A stretch of DNA of 48,092 bases from Candidatus Levyibacteriota bacterium. GTDB lineage: Bacteria > Patescibacteriota > Microgenomatia > Levybacterales > UBA12049. How positions within the stretch are numbered: the stretch's first letter is position 1; the number at the start of each line of letters is the position of its first letter. Below the pieces are notes generated by a model. The model was not told where the DNA came from. It did no database searches and saw only the letters and a program-made list of their open reading frames with translations. Location of the stretch: NCBI GenBank assembly GCA_027459745.1, contig DAIDHL010000002.1, forward strand, positions 77,564-125,655. Reading direction: 5' to 3'. This document shows positions 37,518 through 46,815 of this stretch, in pieces. A program made the translations under genes and the position numbers.

Positions 37518-38870
37518 TTAATTCTCTGCGAAGGGGCTGTAGCGTTTTAGCAGCATAATCACTAAGTTAAGTAGTACCGCGCAAAATGTCCCCGAACCGA
37601 TAGCATCCAATTGCACAAAACCAAATTGCAAAGTAGTGGGCAATTGTACAGCGTGGGGTAAGGCCGCATTGATAGCACCATTGGCATTAAAAACTGCTAC
37701 TAAAGCAGCACACACCGCCACACTGACTCCAAATACTCCAAAGGTATCAATTCCGCTCCAATCAGATTTAGCAGAAGAGATCACTTTAGTCGAAGCACCG
37801 GCTATCATGCCAAACAACACTAAGGTAATTCCACCCATGACCGGAGCAGGAATACTTTGTACTAAAGCGCCAAACTTGGGTACAAACCCTAATACAATAG
37901 CCGTTCCGGCAGCGAATTGCAGGGGATATTTAGAGAATACTTTGGTTAATGACATCACTCCAATATTCTCTGCATAAGTAGTAGTACCTGTGCCGCCTCC
38001 CAGAGCTGCGACCATGGTGGCGAGCGCATCGCCGATAAATGCCCAGCCCATCATATGGTCTAAATCGCGATTCATATAAGCAGAAATTGCTTTAACGTGC
38101 CCTACATTTTCTGCGACTAGCATGATAACTACGGGGACAATTAGTGAGATGGCAGTCCAATTAAAAGTTGGAGTAATGAAATGCGGGAAGCCGATCCATC
38201 CGGCATTGTTTACTATCGTAAAATCTACCTTACCCATGAATGCAGCTACTAAATATCCCACCACTACAGCAATTAAGACAGGAATTAATTTAGTAAATCC
38301 TCTAGTGCCTACGGCGACAATTATTGCTACGTCTAAAGTTATAAAAGCTAAAGTCCAATCTTTGGAGGCGCTACCCCAAGCTACTGGTGCCAAACCAATA
38401 CCGATAATGCAAATTACCGCAGCAGTTACTTGTGGCGGCATCAATAAGGAAATAACTTTAGTACCAATATTAGTTTTAGCTAATAGTCCAACTAATAAAT
38501 AGACAATGCCCGCAGCTAAAATTCCACCCAAAGCTCCAGATACTCCCGCAACTGCTTCTGCGGCAAGGACTGGTCCAATGAAAGCAAAAGAACTACCTAG
38601 ATAACTGGGTATTTTGCCTTTTACAGCCAGCATAAAAATTATTGTTCCTATGCCGGAGAAAAATATAGCCAGGTTAGGATCAAAATGCATAAGCACTGGT
38701 CCCAGCACTGTAGCACCGAACATGGCTAAAACGTGTTGGATGCCAAGGCCAAATGTTTTAGCTACAGGTAAAGTTTGTTCTGGATAGATGACACCACTGG
38801 AAGTCGTGACAATGGCAACTGGTTTATGGTAACGCGTACGGGTAGTTAGAACTCTTTTTGTCTTTTTCAT
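37518..38870 (-). CDS. uraA: Uracil/xanthine permease (NCS2/UraA family)
   Basis: LGIQHVLAMFGATVLGPVLM, YLGSSFAFIGP, GGGTGTTTYAENIGVMSLTKV. Confidence 0.94.
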   Translation of the reverse strand: MKKTKRVLTTRTRYHKPVAIVTTSSGVIYPEQTLPVAKTFGLGIQHVLAMFGATVLGPVLMHFDPNLAIFFSGIGTIIFMLAVKGKIPSYLGSSFAFIGPVLAAEAVAGVSGALGGILAAGIVYLLVGLLAKTNIGTKVISLLMPPQVTAAVICIIGIGLAPVAWGSASKDWTLAFITLDVAIIVAVGTRGFTKLIPVLIAVVVGYLVAAFMGKVDFTIVNNAGWIGFPHFITPTFNWTAISLIVPVVIMLVAENVGHVKAISAYMNRDLDHMMGWAFIGDALATMVAALGGGTGTTTYAENIGVMSLTKVFSKYPLQFAAGTAIVLGFVPKFGALVQSIPAPVMGGITLVLFGMIAGASTKVISSAKSDWSGIDTFGVFGVSVAVCAALVAVFNANGAINAALPHAVQLPTTLQFGFVQLDAIGSGTFCAVLLNLVIMLLKRYSPFAEN

Positions 38871-39027
38871 GCCAGAAAGTTATATGCTTCCTGGAAATAT
38901 AGTCTATGGTAGATCTTATTTGTTGTCGATGATGTAGATCACAGTTTTTAATAATTTTTTAAGTAAGATAAACCATAGTGATAAACTAACCATGATTAAA
39001 TATAAATAGTGGAGATATAATATATGC

Positions 39028-39750
39028 ATGTCAAACCATAAACTAAATACTAAATCCTTAAAAGTTGATGTAATTTCCAGTCCCATTGTGGCTTATTGGT
39101 TATCGATTTTACGCGATGTAGAAACAGGCTTAGATGAGTTCAAAAAGAATGCTGACGCTATATCTTTTGCGGTGGGAATTCATTTAGCAGACAGACTTCC
39201 AACCCTAACCAGAGAAATTCAGACACCAGTAGGTAAGACAGAAGGTGTTTTTGTCGATTCAAGTAAAGTTTTATTGATCTCAATTTTACGCTCCGGTTAT
39301 CCTATGTGTAAAGGTATTCATGAGGCGATGCCTCAGGCACACCTGGCTTTACTTGATGTCAAACGAGATGAAGCGACAGCGCAGCCGCATTTATATTATG
39401 ATGGTTTGCCGCATTCATTGGCAGAATTTGAAGAGGTTATTATTCCTGACCCCATGTTGGCCACTGGTGGGTCGGCGGCTTTAGTCATAGAATTGTTGCG
39501 TGAGCGAAAGGCCAAAAAGATTCATTTGGTATCCATAGTTTCCGCCCCAGAAGGAATAGCACGTCTTAAACGGGATTATCCAGAAATAGAAATTACTACT
39601 TGTGCCATTGATCAAGGTCTCAATGAAATGAAATATATTGTGCCGGGTTTGGGTGATTTTGGTGATCGTTACTTTGGCAGCGGTGCACTATTGATTACTG
39701 ATTCAAATGGAACTAACCTGTCGTATCGCAATGGTAAACTTGCCAAGTAA
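39028..39750 (+). CDS. upp: Uracil phosphoribosyltransferase
   Basis: LISILRSGYPMCKGIHEAMP; VIIPDPMLATGGSAALVIELL; YIVPGLGDFGDRYFG. Confidence 0.93.
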   Translation: MSNHKLNTKSLKVDVISSPIVAYWLSILRDVETGLDEFKKNADAISFAVGIHLADRLPTLTREIQTPVGKTEGVFVDSSKVLLISILRSGYPMCKGIHEAMPQAHLALLDVKRDEATAQPHLYYDGLPHSLAEFEEVIIPDPMLATGGSAALVIELLRERKAKKIHLVSIVSAPEGIARLKRDYPEIEITTCAIDQGLNEMKYIVPGLGDFGDRYFGSGALLITDSNGTNLSYRNGKLAK

Positions 39751-39807
39751 AACATCATTTTTACTGGCTGACTCATTATTAAATTTGTGTTATATTAAAC
39801 ACGTTTT

Positions 39808-40719
39808 ATGCAGAAGATTAAATTAAACAGCGGTTACGAGATCCCCGTTCTCGGTTTGGGGACCTGGCAAGCAGAGCCTCACGTAGTGGGAAATGCTGTA
39901 GAAGTGGCCTTAACCCAGGCGAATTATCGTCATATTGATTGTGCGGCTATTTATGGTAACGAGCAGGAAATCGGTGCAGTTTTCTCTAAAGTTTTTAAAA
40001 GTATCAAACGTGAAGAAGTATTTATTACCAGTAAATTATGGAATACCAATCATCGTCCAGATCATGTAGAAGAAGCTTGTAGAAAAACTTTGGCCGATTT
40101 ACAACTCGATTATTTAGATCTATATCTTATGCATTGGGGTATTGCGCAAGATCATGATAGTAAAAAGGATAAGGATGGTAAATTGTTAATTGATAAGGTT
40201 TCGACTCAAACAACCTGGCGAGCGATGGAAGGATTGGTTAAGAAAGGATTAGTGCTTTCGATTGGAGTAGCTAATTTTAATGCAGTACAAATCTTAGATT
40301 TGCTTAGTTATGCTGATATTAAACCCGCTATGGATCAAATAGAATTGCATCCGCACAATGCACAACCAGCGCTAATTGATTATTTACATAAAAATGATAT
40401 TGCCGTTACAGCTTATTCTCCATTAGGTCGACAGGGAGTGAAAGATATTACCACAGAAAAACGTTTGTTTGATGAGGAAGTGGTAAAGTCTATTGCCCAA
40501 ACTCATAAGAAATCTATTGGACAAGTTTTACTTCGCTGGGCAATACAGCGTGGTACGATAGCTATTCCCAAAAGTACTTCTCCTGATAGAATTAAAGAAA
40601 ATATTGATATTTTTGACTTTGAATTAACTACCGACGAGATGGGACAAATCAATGCATTAAATAAAAACCTGCGTTTAGTTGATCCAGGTGAATCTTGGGG
40701 TTTTCCTTATTTTGCCTGA
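39808..40719 (+). CDS. Aldo/keto reductase
   Basis: IPVLGLGTWQAEP, HIDCAAIYGNEQEIG, LYLMHWGI, SIGVANFNAVQ, IPKSTSPDRIKEN. Confidence 0.96.
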   Translation: MQKIKLNSGYEIPVLGLGTWQAEPHVVGNAVEVALTQANYRHIDCAAIYGNEQEIGAVFSKVFKSIKREEVFITSKLWNTNHRPDHVEEACRKTLADLQLDYLDLYLMHWGIAQDHDSKKDKDGKLLIDKVSTQTTWRAMEGLVKKGLVLSIGVANFNAVQILDLLSYADIKPAMDQIELHPHNAQPALIDYLHKNDIAVTAYSPLGRQGVKDITTEKRLFDEEVVKSIAQTHKKSIGQVLLRWAIQRGTIAIPKSTSPDRIKENIDIFDFELTTDEMGQINALNKNLRLVDPGESWGFPYFA

Positions 40720-40808
40720 GTTTTGTTACAAATTCAGCATATTTTCAGATAGCCACGCACGACCTCTCATGCAATTCTCATTTTTATTCAGTATAGTTAA
40801 GTCTCAAT

Positions 40809-41246
40809 ATGAAAAAGACCTTAATCGCATTGGCAGCTGTAGTTGTTATTGGGGGATATGTCCTATATCAAAATCAGGGTAGGTTTTTCTTGATTTTACT
40901 TGCTCAGCATCGGTTATCTAACCCCTTTCAATCTAGCGGAAATACAGCTCCTGCTACGAATATAAGTTATAAAAACGGTACTTATACAGGTTCGGTAGAA
41001 GATGCATTCTATGGCAACGTCCAGGTACAAGCGACTATTACTGGGGGCAAAATAACGGATGTACAATTTTTACAGTATCCTCATGATGCCTTAAGATCGC
41101 AAGCTATTAATTCACTTGCCATGCCAAATCTTAGGCAAGAAGCCATTACTGCTCAGATTGCCCAGGTTGATGTCGTTTCAGGTGCCACTGACACGAGTAA
41201 TGCTTTTGTCCAGTCTTTACAAACAGCACTTTCACAAGCCAAATAA
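40809..41246 (+). CDS. TM-anchored FMN-binding (FMN_bind) domain protein
   Basis: YKNGTYTGSVEDAFYGNVQVQATITGGKITDVQFLQYP...VDVVSGATDTSNAF, SGATxTS flavinylation motif. Confidence 0.92.
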   Translation: MKKTLIALAAVVVIGGYVLYQNQGRFFLILLAQHRLSNPFQSSGNTAPATNISYKNGTYTGSVEDAFYGNVQVQATITGGKITDVQFLQYPHDALRSQAINSLAMPNLRQEAITAQIAQVDVVSGATDTSNAFVQSLQTALSQAK

Positions 41247-41251
41247 TTAAT

Positions 41252-42037
41252 ATGAAACAAACAAGATTAATGATGGGAATGCCTATTACGGTAGAGATAG
41301 TGAATTGTAAAGTAAAGCTATTTCATTTTCAGGAAATATTCAACTATTTTCAATATATTGATGATACTTTCAGTACATATAAAGAAAATAGTGAGATCAG
41401 TAAAATTAATCGTGGCTTATTGACCAAAAGCCAATATAGCCGAGATATGCAGACTATTTTAGATTTAGCTGAAAGAACCAGGCAGGATACACAAGGATAT
41501 TTTGATATTCATAGGGGAGATAAAATTGACCCCTCAGGTATAGTTAAAGGTTGGGCAATTTATCAGGCAGCCCTTAGCCTAAAACAAAAAGGTTTTACAG
41601 ATTATTATGTTGATGCAGGTGGAGATATTCAAGTTTCAGGTTTGAATAGTCATCACCAGCCTTGGATTGTGGGTATACGTAATCCATTTAACCGGGAAGA
41701 GATTGTCAAAGTCGTATCCTTAAAGGGTAAAGGGATAGCGACTTCGGGCACTTATATTCGGGGTGCTCATATTTATAATCCTCAGGATAAAACTGACAAT
41801 CTAGCAGAGGTCATCAGTTTTACGGTTATTGGCCCCAATGTTTATGAAGCAGACAGGTTTGCTACCGCTGCTTTTGCTATGGGCAAAAAAGGCATTGAAT
41901 TCATAGAAAAGTTATCAGGTTTTGAAGGATATATGATAGATAAAAAAAGTATAGCTACTATGACTAGCAAGTTTAGTGAATATGTAGTGAAATCTGTTGA
42001 AGAATCAGAAAAAAAAGATCTTAAATCTATACAATAA
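41252..42037 (+). CDS. apbE: ApbE family FAD:protein FMN transferase
   Basis: LMMGMPITVEI; DPSGIVKGWAIYQA; DAGGDIQVSG; GIATSGTYIRG; ADRFATAAFAMG. Confidence 0.93.
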   Translation: MKQTRLMMGMPITVEIVNCKVKLFHFQEIFNYFQYIDDTFSTYKENSEISKINRGLLTKSQYSRDMQTILDLAERTRQDTQGYFDIHRGDKIDPSGIVKGWAIYQAALSLKQKGFTDYYVDAGGDIQVSGLNSHHQPWIVGIRNPFNREEIVKVVSLKGKGIATSGTYIRGAHIYNPQDKTDNLAEVISFTVIGPNVYEADRFATAAFAMGKKGIEFIEKLSGFEGYMIDKKSIATMTSKFSEYVVKSVEESEKKDLKSIQ

Positions 42038-42042
42038 AATAT

Positions 42043-42609
42043 ATGGATACAAAAAAAATTGCTCTTTCATCAATAGTAATAGTTAGTTTTTTAGGCTATT
42101 CATTTTATGTCAAGGCAGAAGGTATTAATCAAATGCCAGCTCTTGCTCCAGTCGGTAATAACAATAGGCAGGCGATGATGAATTCGATACCTACGAATAC
42201 TCCAACTGTGACACTCTTTCCCAGTGCTACTCCCAGTCCAACATCAGCTGGTAGTTCAATTGTTTCGACTCCTACAGCAGTTCTTCCAACTTCAATTCCT
42301 ACACCAACCCCTAAACCAAATTCGCAATATAAAGATGGTACATATACGGGCTCGGTGGCTGATGCATTTTATGGGAATATTCAAGTGCAGGCAACTATTT
42401 CCGGGGGCAAGATAAGCAATATCCAGTTTCTACAAGCCCCAAATGACCGTGGTACATCAATTTATATTAATTCTCAAGCAGATCCCATGTTAGCTCAAGA
42501 AGCAATTCAAGCACAAAGCGCGAATGTAAACATTGTGTCCGGTGCGACTGATTCCAGTCAGGCCTTCATGCAATCTCTGCAAGCTGCTCTAGATCAAGCT
42601 AAAAGTTAG
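42043..42609 (+). CDS. FMN_bind domain protein with Pro/Thr/Ser-rich linker
   Basis: N-terminal hydrophobic segment, PTNTPTVTLFPSATPSPTS... linker, then YKDGTYTGSVADAFYGNIQVQATISGGKIS...VNIVSGATDSSQAF. Confidence 0.92.
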   Translation: MDTKKIALSSIVIVSFLGYSFYVKAEGINQMPALAPVGNNNRQAMMNSIPTNTPTVTLFPSATPSPTSAGSSIVSTPTAVLPTSIPTPTPKPNSQYKDGTYTGSVADAFYGNIQVQATISGGKISNIQFLQAPNDRGTSIYINSQADPMLAQEAIQAQSANVNIVSGATDSSQAFMQSLQAALDQAKS

Positions 42610-42614
42610 AACCT

Positions 42615-44129
42615 ATGGAAATGATTGATAACTTTTTGGATAAGATAACCATGTATCGTCTGGTACTGTATTATTTAATTTTATTGCTAGTAATTGCTTT
42701 GATTTATACCTTTTTAGGCGTTTTGCCTTTTTCCCCACTCTCTCTAATTATTTCTACTCTTTTTATTGTGGCTGTGTCGTGGGTAACAAATAAGATTTTT
42801 GCTATAACGTTTAGAGTGTCGACTAACTTTGAATCTGTCTATATCTCCGCACTTATTTTAGCTTTAATAGCTTCTCCGGCAAAAACGTTTACAGATTATG
42901 CTTTCCTTTTTTGGGCGGCTGTATTAGCAATGGCTTCTAAGTATATTTTAGCTATCAATAAAAAGCATTTATTTAACCCGGTGGCAGTGGCGGTGGCAAT
43001 TACCGCTTTGGCTTCGATTGGTTCAGCCAGTTGGTGGGTAGGAACTGGTTCCATGTTACCGTTTCTACTATTGGGGTTTTTAATTGTACGCAAAATAAGG
43101 AGGTTTGATCTTGTATATTATTTCTTTTTAGCGGTATTATTGACCATGTTTGGCTTTACTATTCTGCAAGGAGGAAATCTAGTTAGTTCGCTTAGAGATG
43201 TTTTGCTCTCGTCTTCATTGTTTTTCTTTGCTTTTGTCATGCTTACGGAGCCTTTGACAACGCCACCTACCAAAAAACTACAAACTATTTATGGTCTTTT
43301 AGTGGGAATAATGTTTGTTCCGCAGTTTCATATTGGGGCTTTTTACACAACTCCAGAATTAGCATTGGTTGTGGGAAATCTTTATGCTTATATTGTCAGT
43401 CCAAAATATAAAATTATGACTACCTTAAAACAAAAACTCCAGGTGGCACCCGATATGATTGACTTTCTTTTTGTAACAGGTAAAAACTTCAATTTTGCAC
43501 CAGGGCAATATATGGAATGGACAGTTCCCCATGCTCATCCGGATAGTCGGGGGAATCGACGCTATTTTACATTAGCCTCCTCACCTACGGAAAATATACA
43601 GAGATTAGGTATTAGATTTTATCCCAATGGTAGCAGTTTCAAAAAAGCTATGTTATCTATGGACGTTAGTACCCCTCTGATTGGTTCTCAGTTGAGTGGA
43701 GATTTTACTCTACCCGACAATGTAAATACAAAACTTGTGTTTATGGCGGGGGGTATTGGTATTACGCCATTTCGTAGTATGCTTAAATACCTGGTTGATA
43801 TGAAGCAAAAAAGACCTATTGTGATGTTTTATAGCAATAAGGTTTATAACGAGATTATTTATACGGATGTTTTCAATGATGCGTATACTCAGTTAGGTAT
43901 TAAAACGGTTTACACTTTGACTGATAAGAATAAATTGCCTGCAAATTGGAAAGGTAAAGTGGGTAGAATTGACGCAGATATGATTGCCCAGGAAGTACCC
44001 GATTATAAAGAGCGCACATTTTATTTGTCAGGTCCACATTCTATGGTGGTAGGGTATGAAGAAGTGTTGAAGGGTATGGGTATTCCCGAAAAACAAATTA
44101 AGAAAGACTTTTTCCCAGGTTTTGCCTAA
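42615..44129 (+). CDS. Fusion of RnfD/NqrB-like membrane domain with FAD/NAD(P)-binding ferredoxin-reductase-like domain
   Basis: About 9 TM segments including KKHLFNPVAVAVAITAL; C-terminal FAPGQYMEW, RRYFTLASSP, FMAGGIGITPFRSMLKYL, FYLSGPHSMV. Confidence 0.9.
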   Translation: MEMIDNFLDKITMYRLVLYYLILLLVIALIYTFLGVLPFSPLSLIISTLFIVAVSWVTNKIFAITFRVSTNFESVYISALILALIASPAKTFTDYAFLFWAAVLAMASKYILAINKKHLFNPVAVAVAITALASIGSASWWVGTGSMLPFLLLGFLIVRKIRRFDLVYYFFLAVLLTMFGFTILQGGNLVSSLRDVLLSSSLFFFAFVMLTEPLTTPPTKKLQTIYGLLVGIMFVPQFHIGAFYTTPELALVVGNLYAYIVSPKYKIMTTLKQKLQVAPDMIDFLFVTGKNFNFAPGQYMEWTVPHAHPDSRGNRRYFTLASSPTENIQRLGIRFYPNGSSFKKAMLSMDVSTPLIGSQLSGDFTLPDNVNTKLVFMAGGIGITPFRSMLKYLVDMKQKRPIVMFYSNKVYNEIIYTDVFNDAYTQLGIKTVYTLTDKNKLPANWKGKVGRIDADMIAQEVPDYKERTFYLSGPHSMVVGYEEVLKGMGIPEKQIKKDFFPGFA

Positions 44130-45099
44130 TTGGCAGAGAGATTAGAACTTTTGTTTCTTTGCCTTCTATTGAATTAAGGGTTATTTTACCATGGTGTAAG
44201 TCAACTATTTGCTTAGCAATTGATAACCCTAACCCAGAGCCTTTTTCCGAACGAGAAGGGTCAAGTCGATAAAAGCGATCGAAGACTTTGGCTATCTCAT
44301 CTGGGGGGATACCCGGGCCACTATTAATGATTATAATATTAGCTTGATTAGTGTCATAATTCACACTGATTTGGATATGGCCTTTTGCAGGACTATATTT
44401 AATAGCATTATCGAGCAAATTAGAGAATAGCCTAGTTAATAAATGACTATTTCCTTGAATTAAAATATTTTCTGTTGGAGGTTTGAAAGTAATGGCTTGT
44501 TGCTTTATTTTTGCTCTTTTTTGTAATAAAGAGATACGGCCATTTAGTAAGTCGATCAAATCAATGCTTTCCTGTAAAGCTGTTGACTGTTGGTCTTCTC
44601 GGTTTATAAAAAGCAGGTTTTCTACCAGGGAAATTAAATCATCTACTTCCTCTTTATTGCTTTTTAAAGTTTTTTCATAGTCAGCCAAAGTTCTTTTTTT
44701 GCGTAAGGCAAGCTCTATATCTGCACTGATTATAGATAAAGGAGTTCGTAAATCATGGGATGCATCGGTGAGGAATTGTTTTTCTCTATTGTGGGCTGCC
44801 TGTATCGGTGCAAGTGTGCGTCCTGTCAAGAACCAAGTAATTAAAGGAACGCCCGCAAGCAAGCCAAGATCGATTAATAGTATGATATTTTTTAACTCAT
44901 CCAAAATAATATCCATTGGTGGTTCTCGTTTAGCACACTCTAGATCGAATGATGGTTGATAACTAGAGTCTCGTCTAAAAGAACTATCACCAAAGAACTG
45001 ATTCATCCAAAAATATATACCTCCACTTAGACTCCAGAATAAAACCAAAAAGATAAGTGAATATAAAACTGTTAATTTGATTCTGGCGGTATGAAACAT
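44098..45099 (-). CDS. Sensor histidine kinase
   Basis: FLTDASHDLRTPLSIISADIELAL H-box; LFSNLLDNAIKYSP; DRFYRLDPSRSEKGSGLGLSIAKQI. Confidence 0.96.
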   Translation of the reverse strand: MFHTARIKLTVLYSLIFLVLFWSLSGGIYFWMNQFFGDSSFRRDSSYQPSFDLECAKREPPMDIILDELKNIILLIDLGLLAGVPLITWFLTGRTLAPIQAAHNREKQFLTDASHDLRTPLSIISADIELALRKKRTLADYEKTLKSNKEEVDDLISLVENLLFINREDQQSTALQESIDLIDLLNGRISLLQKRAKIKQQAITFKPPTENILIQGNSHLLTRLFSNLLDNAIKYSPAKGHIQISVNYDTNQANIIIINSGPGIPPDEIAKVFDRFYRLDPSRSEKGSGLGLSIAKQIVDLHHGKITLNSIEGKETKVLISLPIRQNLGKSLS

Positions 45100-45113
45100 A
45101 ATGATTAGCTAAA

Positions 45114-45794
45114 TTAACTGGATTTTGAATTTAAAATATAACCTAATCCTCGTACAGTATGGATAAGATCCGAGGACTTATTATTGATTTTTAGTTTCTG
45201 TCGTACGTATTTAATATATGTTTCCACAATATTGGATAGTCCCTCATATTGATAATCCCAAACATGCTCTAATAATTGAGTCTTCGATAAAACCGTATTG
45301 GGATTACGCATAAAATATTCCAGTAATGCATATTCTCTAGCCGTCAAAATAATCTTTTTATTGTCTCTAGTAACTTCTTTAGTAGCGGGATTTAGTATTA
45401 AATCTGCAATTTGCAAAATAACCGGATCTGTTTTATTGCCACGGCGCAAAAGAGCTCTGATACGAGCCGAAATTTCCGCAAAAGAAAAAGGTTTGGTAAC
45501 ATAATCATCAGCTCCGGTGTCCAGGCCTTCGATTTTATCATCAATCGCATCTCTGGCGGTAAGCATCAGCACAGGAGTGTGAATGTTTTGAGTACGAATT
45601 TTCTTACAAAGTGTAAAACCATCTATTTTTGGTAGCATGAGGTCCATAATGATGATATCGTAAGTGTTAATCATGATTTTTTCCCAACCTTCCTCCCCAT
45701 CTCTGGCAATATCAACACTATATGAATCTTCCATTAGCCCTTGGCGTAGAATGTTGGCAATCTTAACTTCGTCTTCGATTATCAGAATTTGCAT
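45114..45794 (-). CDS. OmpR/PhoB-family response regulator
   Basis: ILIIEDEVKIANIL, DIIIMDLMLPKIDGF, GADDYVTKPFSFAEISARI; winged-helix C-terminus. Confidence 0.96.
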   Translation of the reverse strand: MQILIIEDEVKIANILRQGLMEDSYSVDIARDGEEGWEKIMINTYDIIIMDLMLPKIDGFTLCKKIRTQNIHTPVLMLTARDAIDDKIEGLDTGADDYVTKPFSFAEISARIRALLRRGNKTDPVILQIADLILNPATKEVTRDNKKIILTAREYALLEYFMRNPNTVLSKTQLLEHVWDYQYEGLSNIVETYIKYVRQKLKINNKSSDLIHTVRGLGYILNSKSS

Positions 45795-45855
45795 AGCTCT
45801 ATTATAAGCTAAATATGGTCTTGGTTAAAGTTGTATAAGTTGATATAATTTAGCA

Positions 45856-46416
45856 GTGGAAAATAAACTTAAAATATTGGGTTTTGCCGGTAGTTTACGT
45901 GATGGGTCATTAAATAAGAAATTACTTCATGCTGCACAGGAGTTATCTCCTCAAGATGCAGAACTAGAAATATTCGATCTTAAAGATATACCCTTGTTTA
46001 ATGCTGATATAGAAGCTAAAGGAGATCCTCAGAGTGTTAAAGACTTCAAGATTAAGATTAGTGAAGCTGATGCTGTATTAATAGCAACACCTGAATATAA
46101 TCATTCGATTCCCGGAGTGCTTAAGAATGCGCTTGATTGGGCTAGTCGGTCACCTGAAAAAGTGTTAAACAAAAAGCCTGTGGCTATGATTGGTACTTCA
46201 GATGGGATTACCGGAGCAACACGTTCACAACAACATCTGATTCAAGTCTTAGCAACTATTAATGCTTATACTTTATATAAACCAGAGGTAATTGTGCCTA
46301 ATGGAGATAAAAAGTTTGATGAGCAGGGGAATTTAATTGATGATAAGACCAAAGCTAAAATAGCTACACTTTTAACAGAATTAATTAAATGGACGAAATT
46401 AGTATCAAGAAGTTAG
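45856..46416 (+). CDS. NAD(P)H-dependent FMN reductase family protein
   Basis: ILGFAGSLRDGSLNKKLL; IATPEYNHSIPGVLKNALDWASR. GTG start with TATAAT 6 nt upstream. Confidence 0.93.
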   Translation: MENKLKILGFAGSLRDGSLNKKLLHAAQELSPQDAELEIFDLKDIPLFNADIEAKGDPQSVKDFKIKISEADAVLIATPEYNHSIPGVLKNALDWASRSPEKVLNKKPVAMIGTSDGITGATRSQQHLIQVLATINAYTLYKPEVIVPNGDKKFDEQGNLIDDKTKAKIATLLTELIKWTKLVSRS

Positions 46417-46508
46417 AATTAAGAATTAAGGGAATTGCTTAATACAAAATACCTAATACTTATATCGTCTTGACACTTCTTTCTTAGGGGAGTAGAGTTA
46501 AAAATAAT

Positions 46509-46718
46509 ATGTGGTATTATCCGCACTATTTGTTTTGGTGGTTCCCCTTATTAATACCTTTGGTAGTAATTGATCTTATCTTAAAAGTAGTAGGAGGATG
46601 GAAAGCAGCTCGTAATAATCAACCATTTTGGTTCGTGGCCATTCTCATTATCAATACGGCTGGTATCTTGCCATTAGTTTATATACTTTTCTTCCAATAT
46701 AAAGCCAAGCATAAGTGA
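46509..46718 (+). CDS. Small two-TM protein (DUF5652-like)
   Basis: KVVGGWKAARNNQPFWFVAILIINTAGILPLVYILFF. Confidence 0.75.
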   Translation: MWYYPHYLFWWFPLLIPLVVIDLILKVVGGWKAARNNQPFWFVAILIINTAGILPLVYILFFQYKAKHK

Positions 46719-46815
46719 CGTAGGTCACATTTCTTACTTGACTCTTCTTACTCTCTTATCATACAATCATTACATTCTTATTACAAGAGATCTGTACTAT
46801 TAGCAAATAAATTTT

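Noticed and set aside
38900-39000. CTATGGT...ACCATAG inverted words between uraA and upp as a uracil-responsive operator
   Set aside because: 7-bp arms far apart in AT-rich sequence; not supported without comparative data
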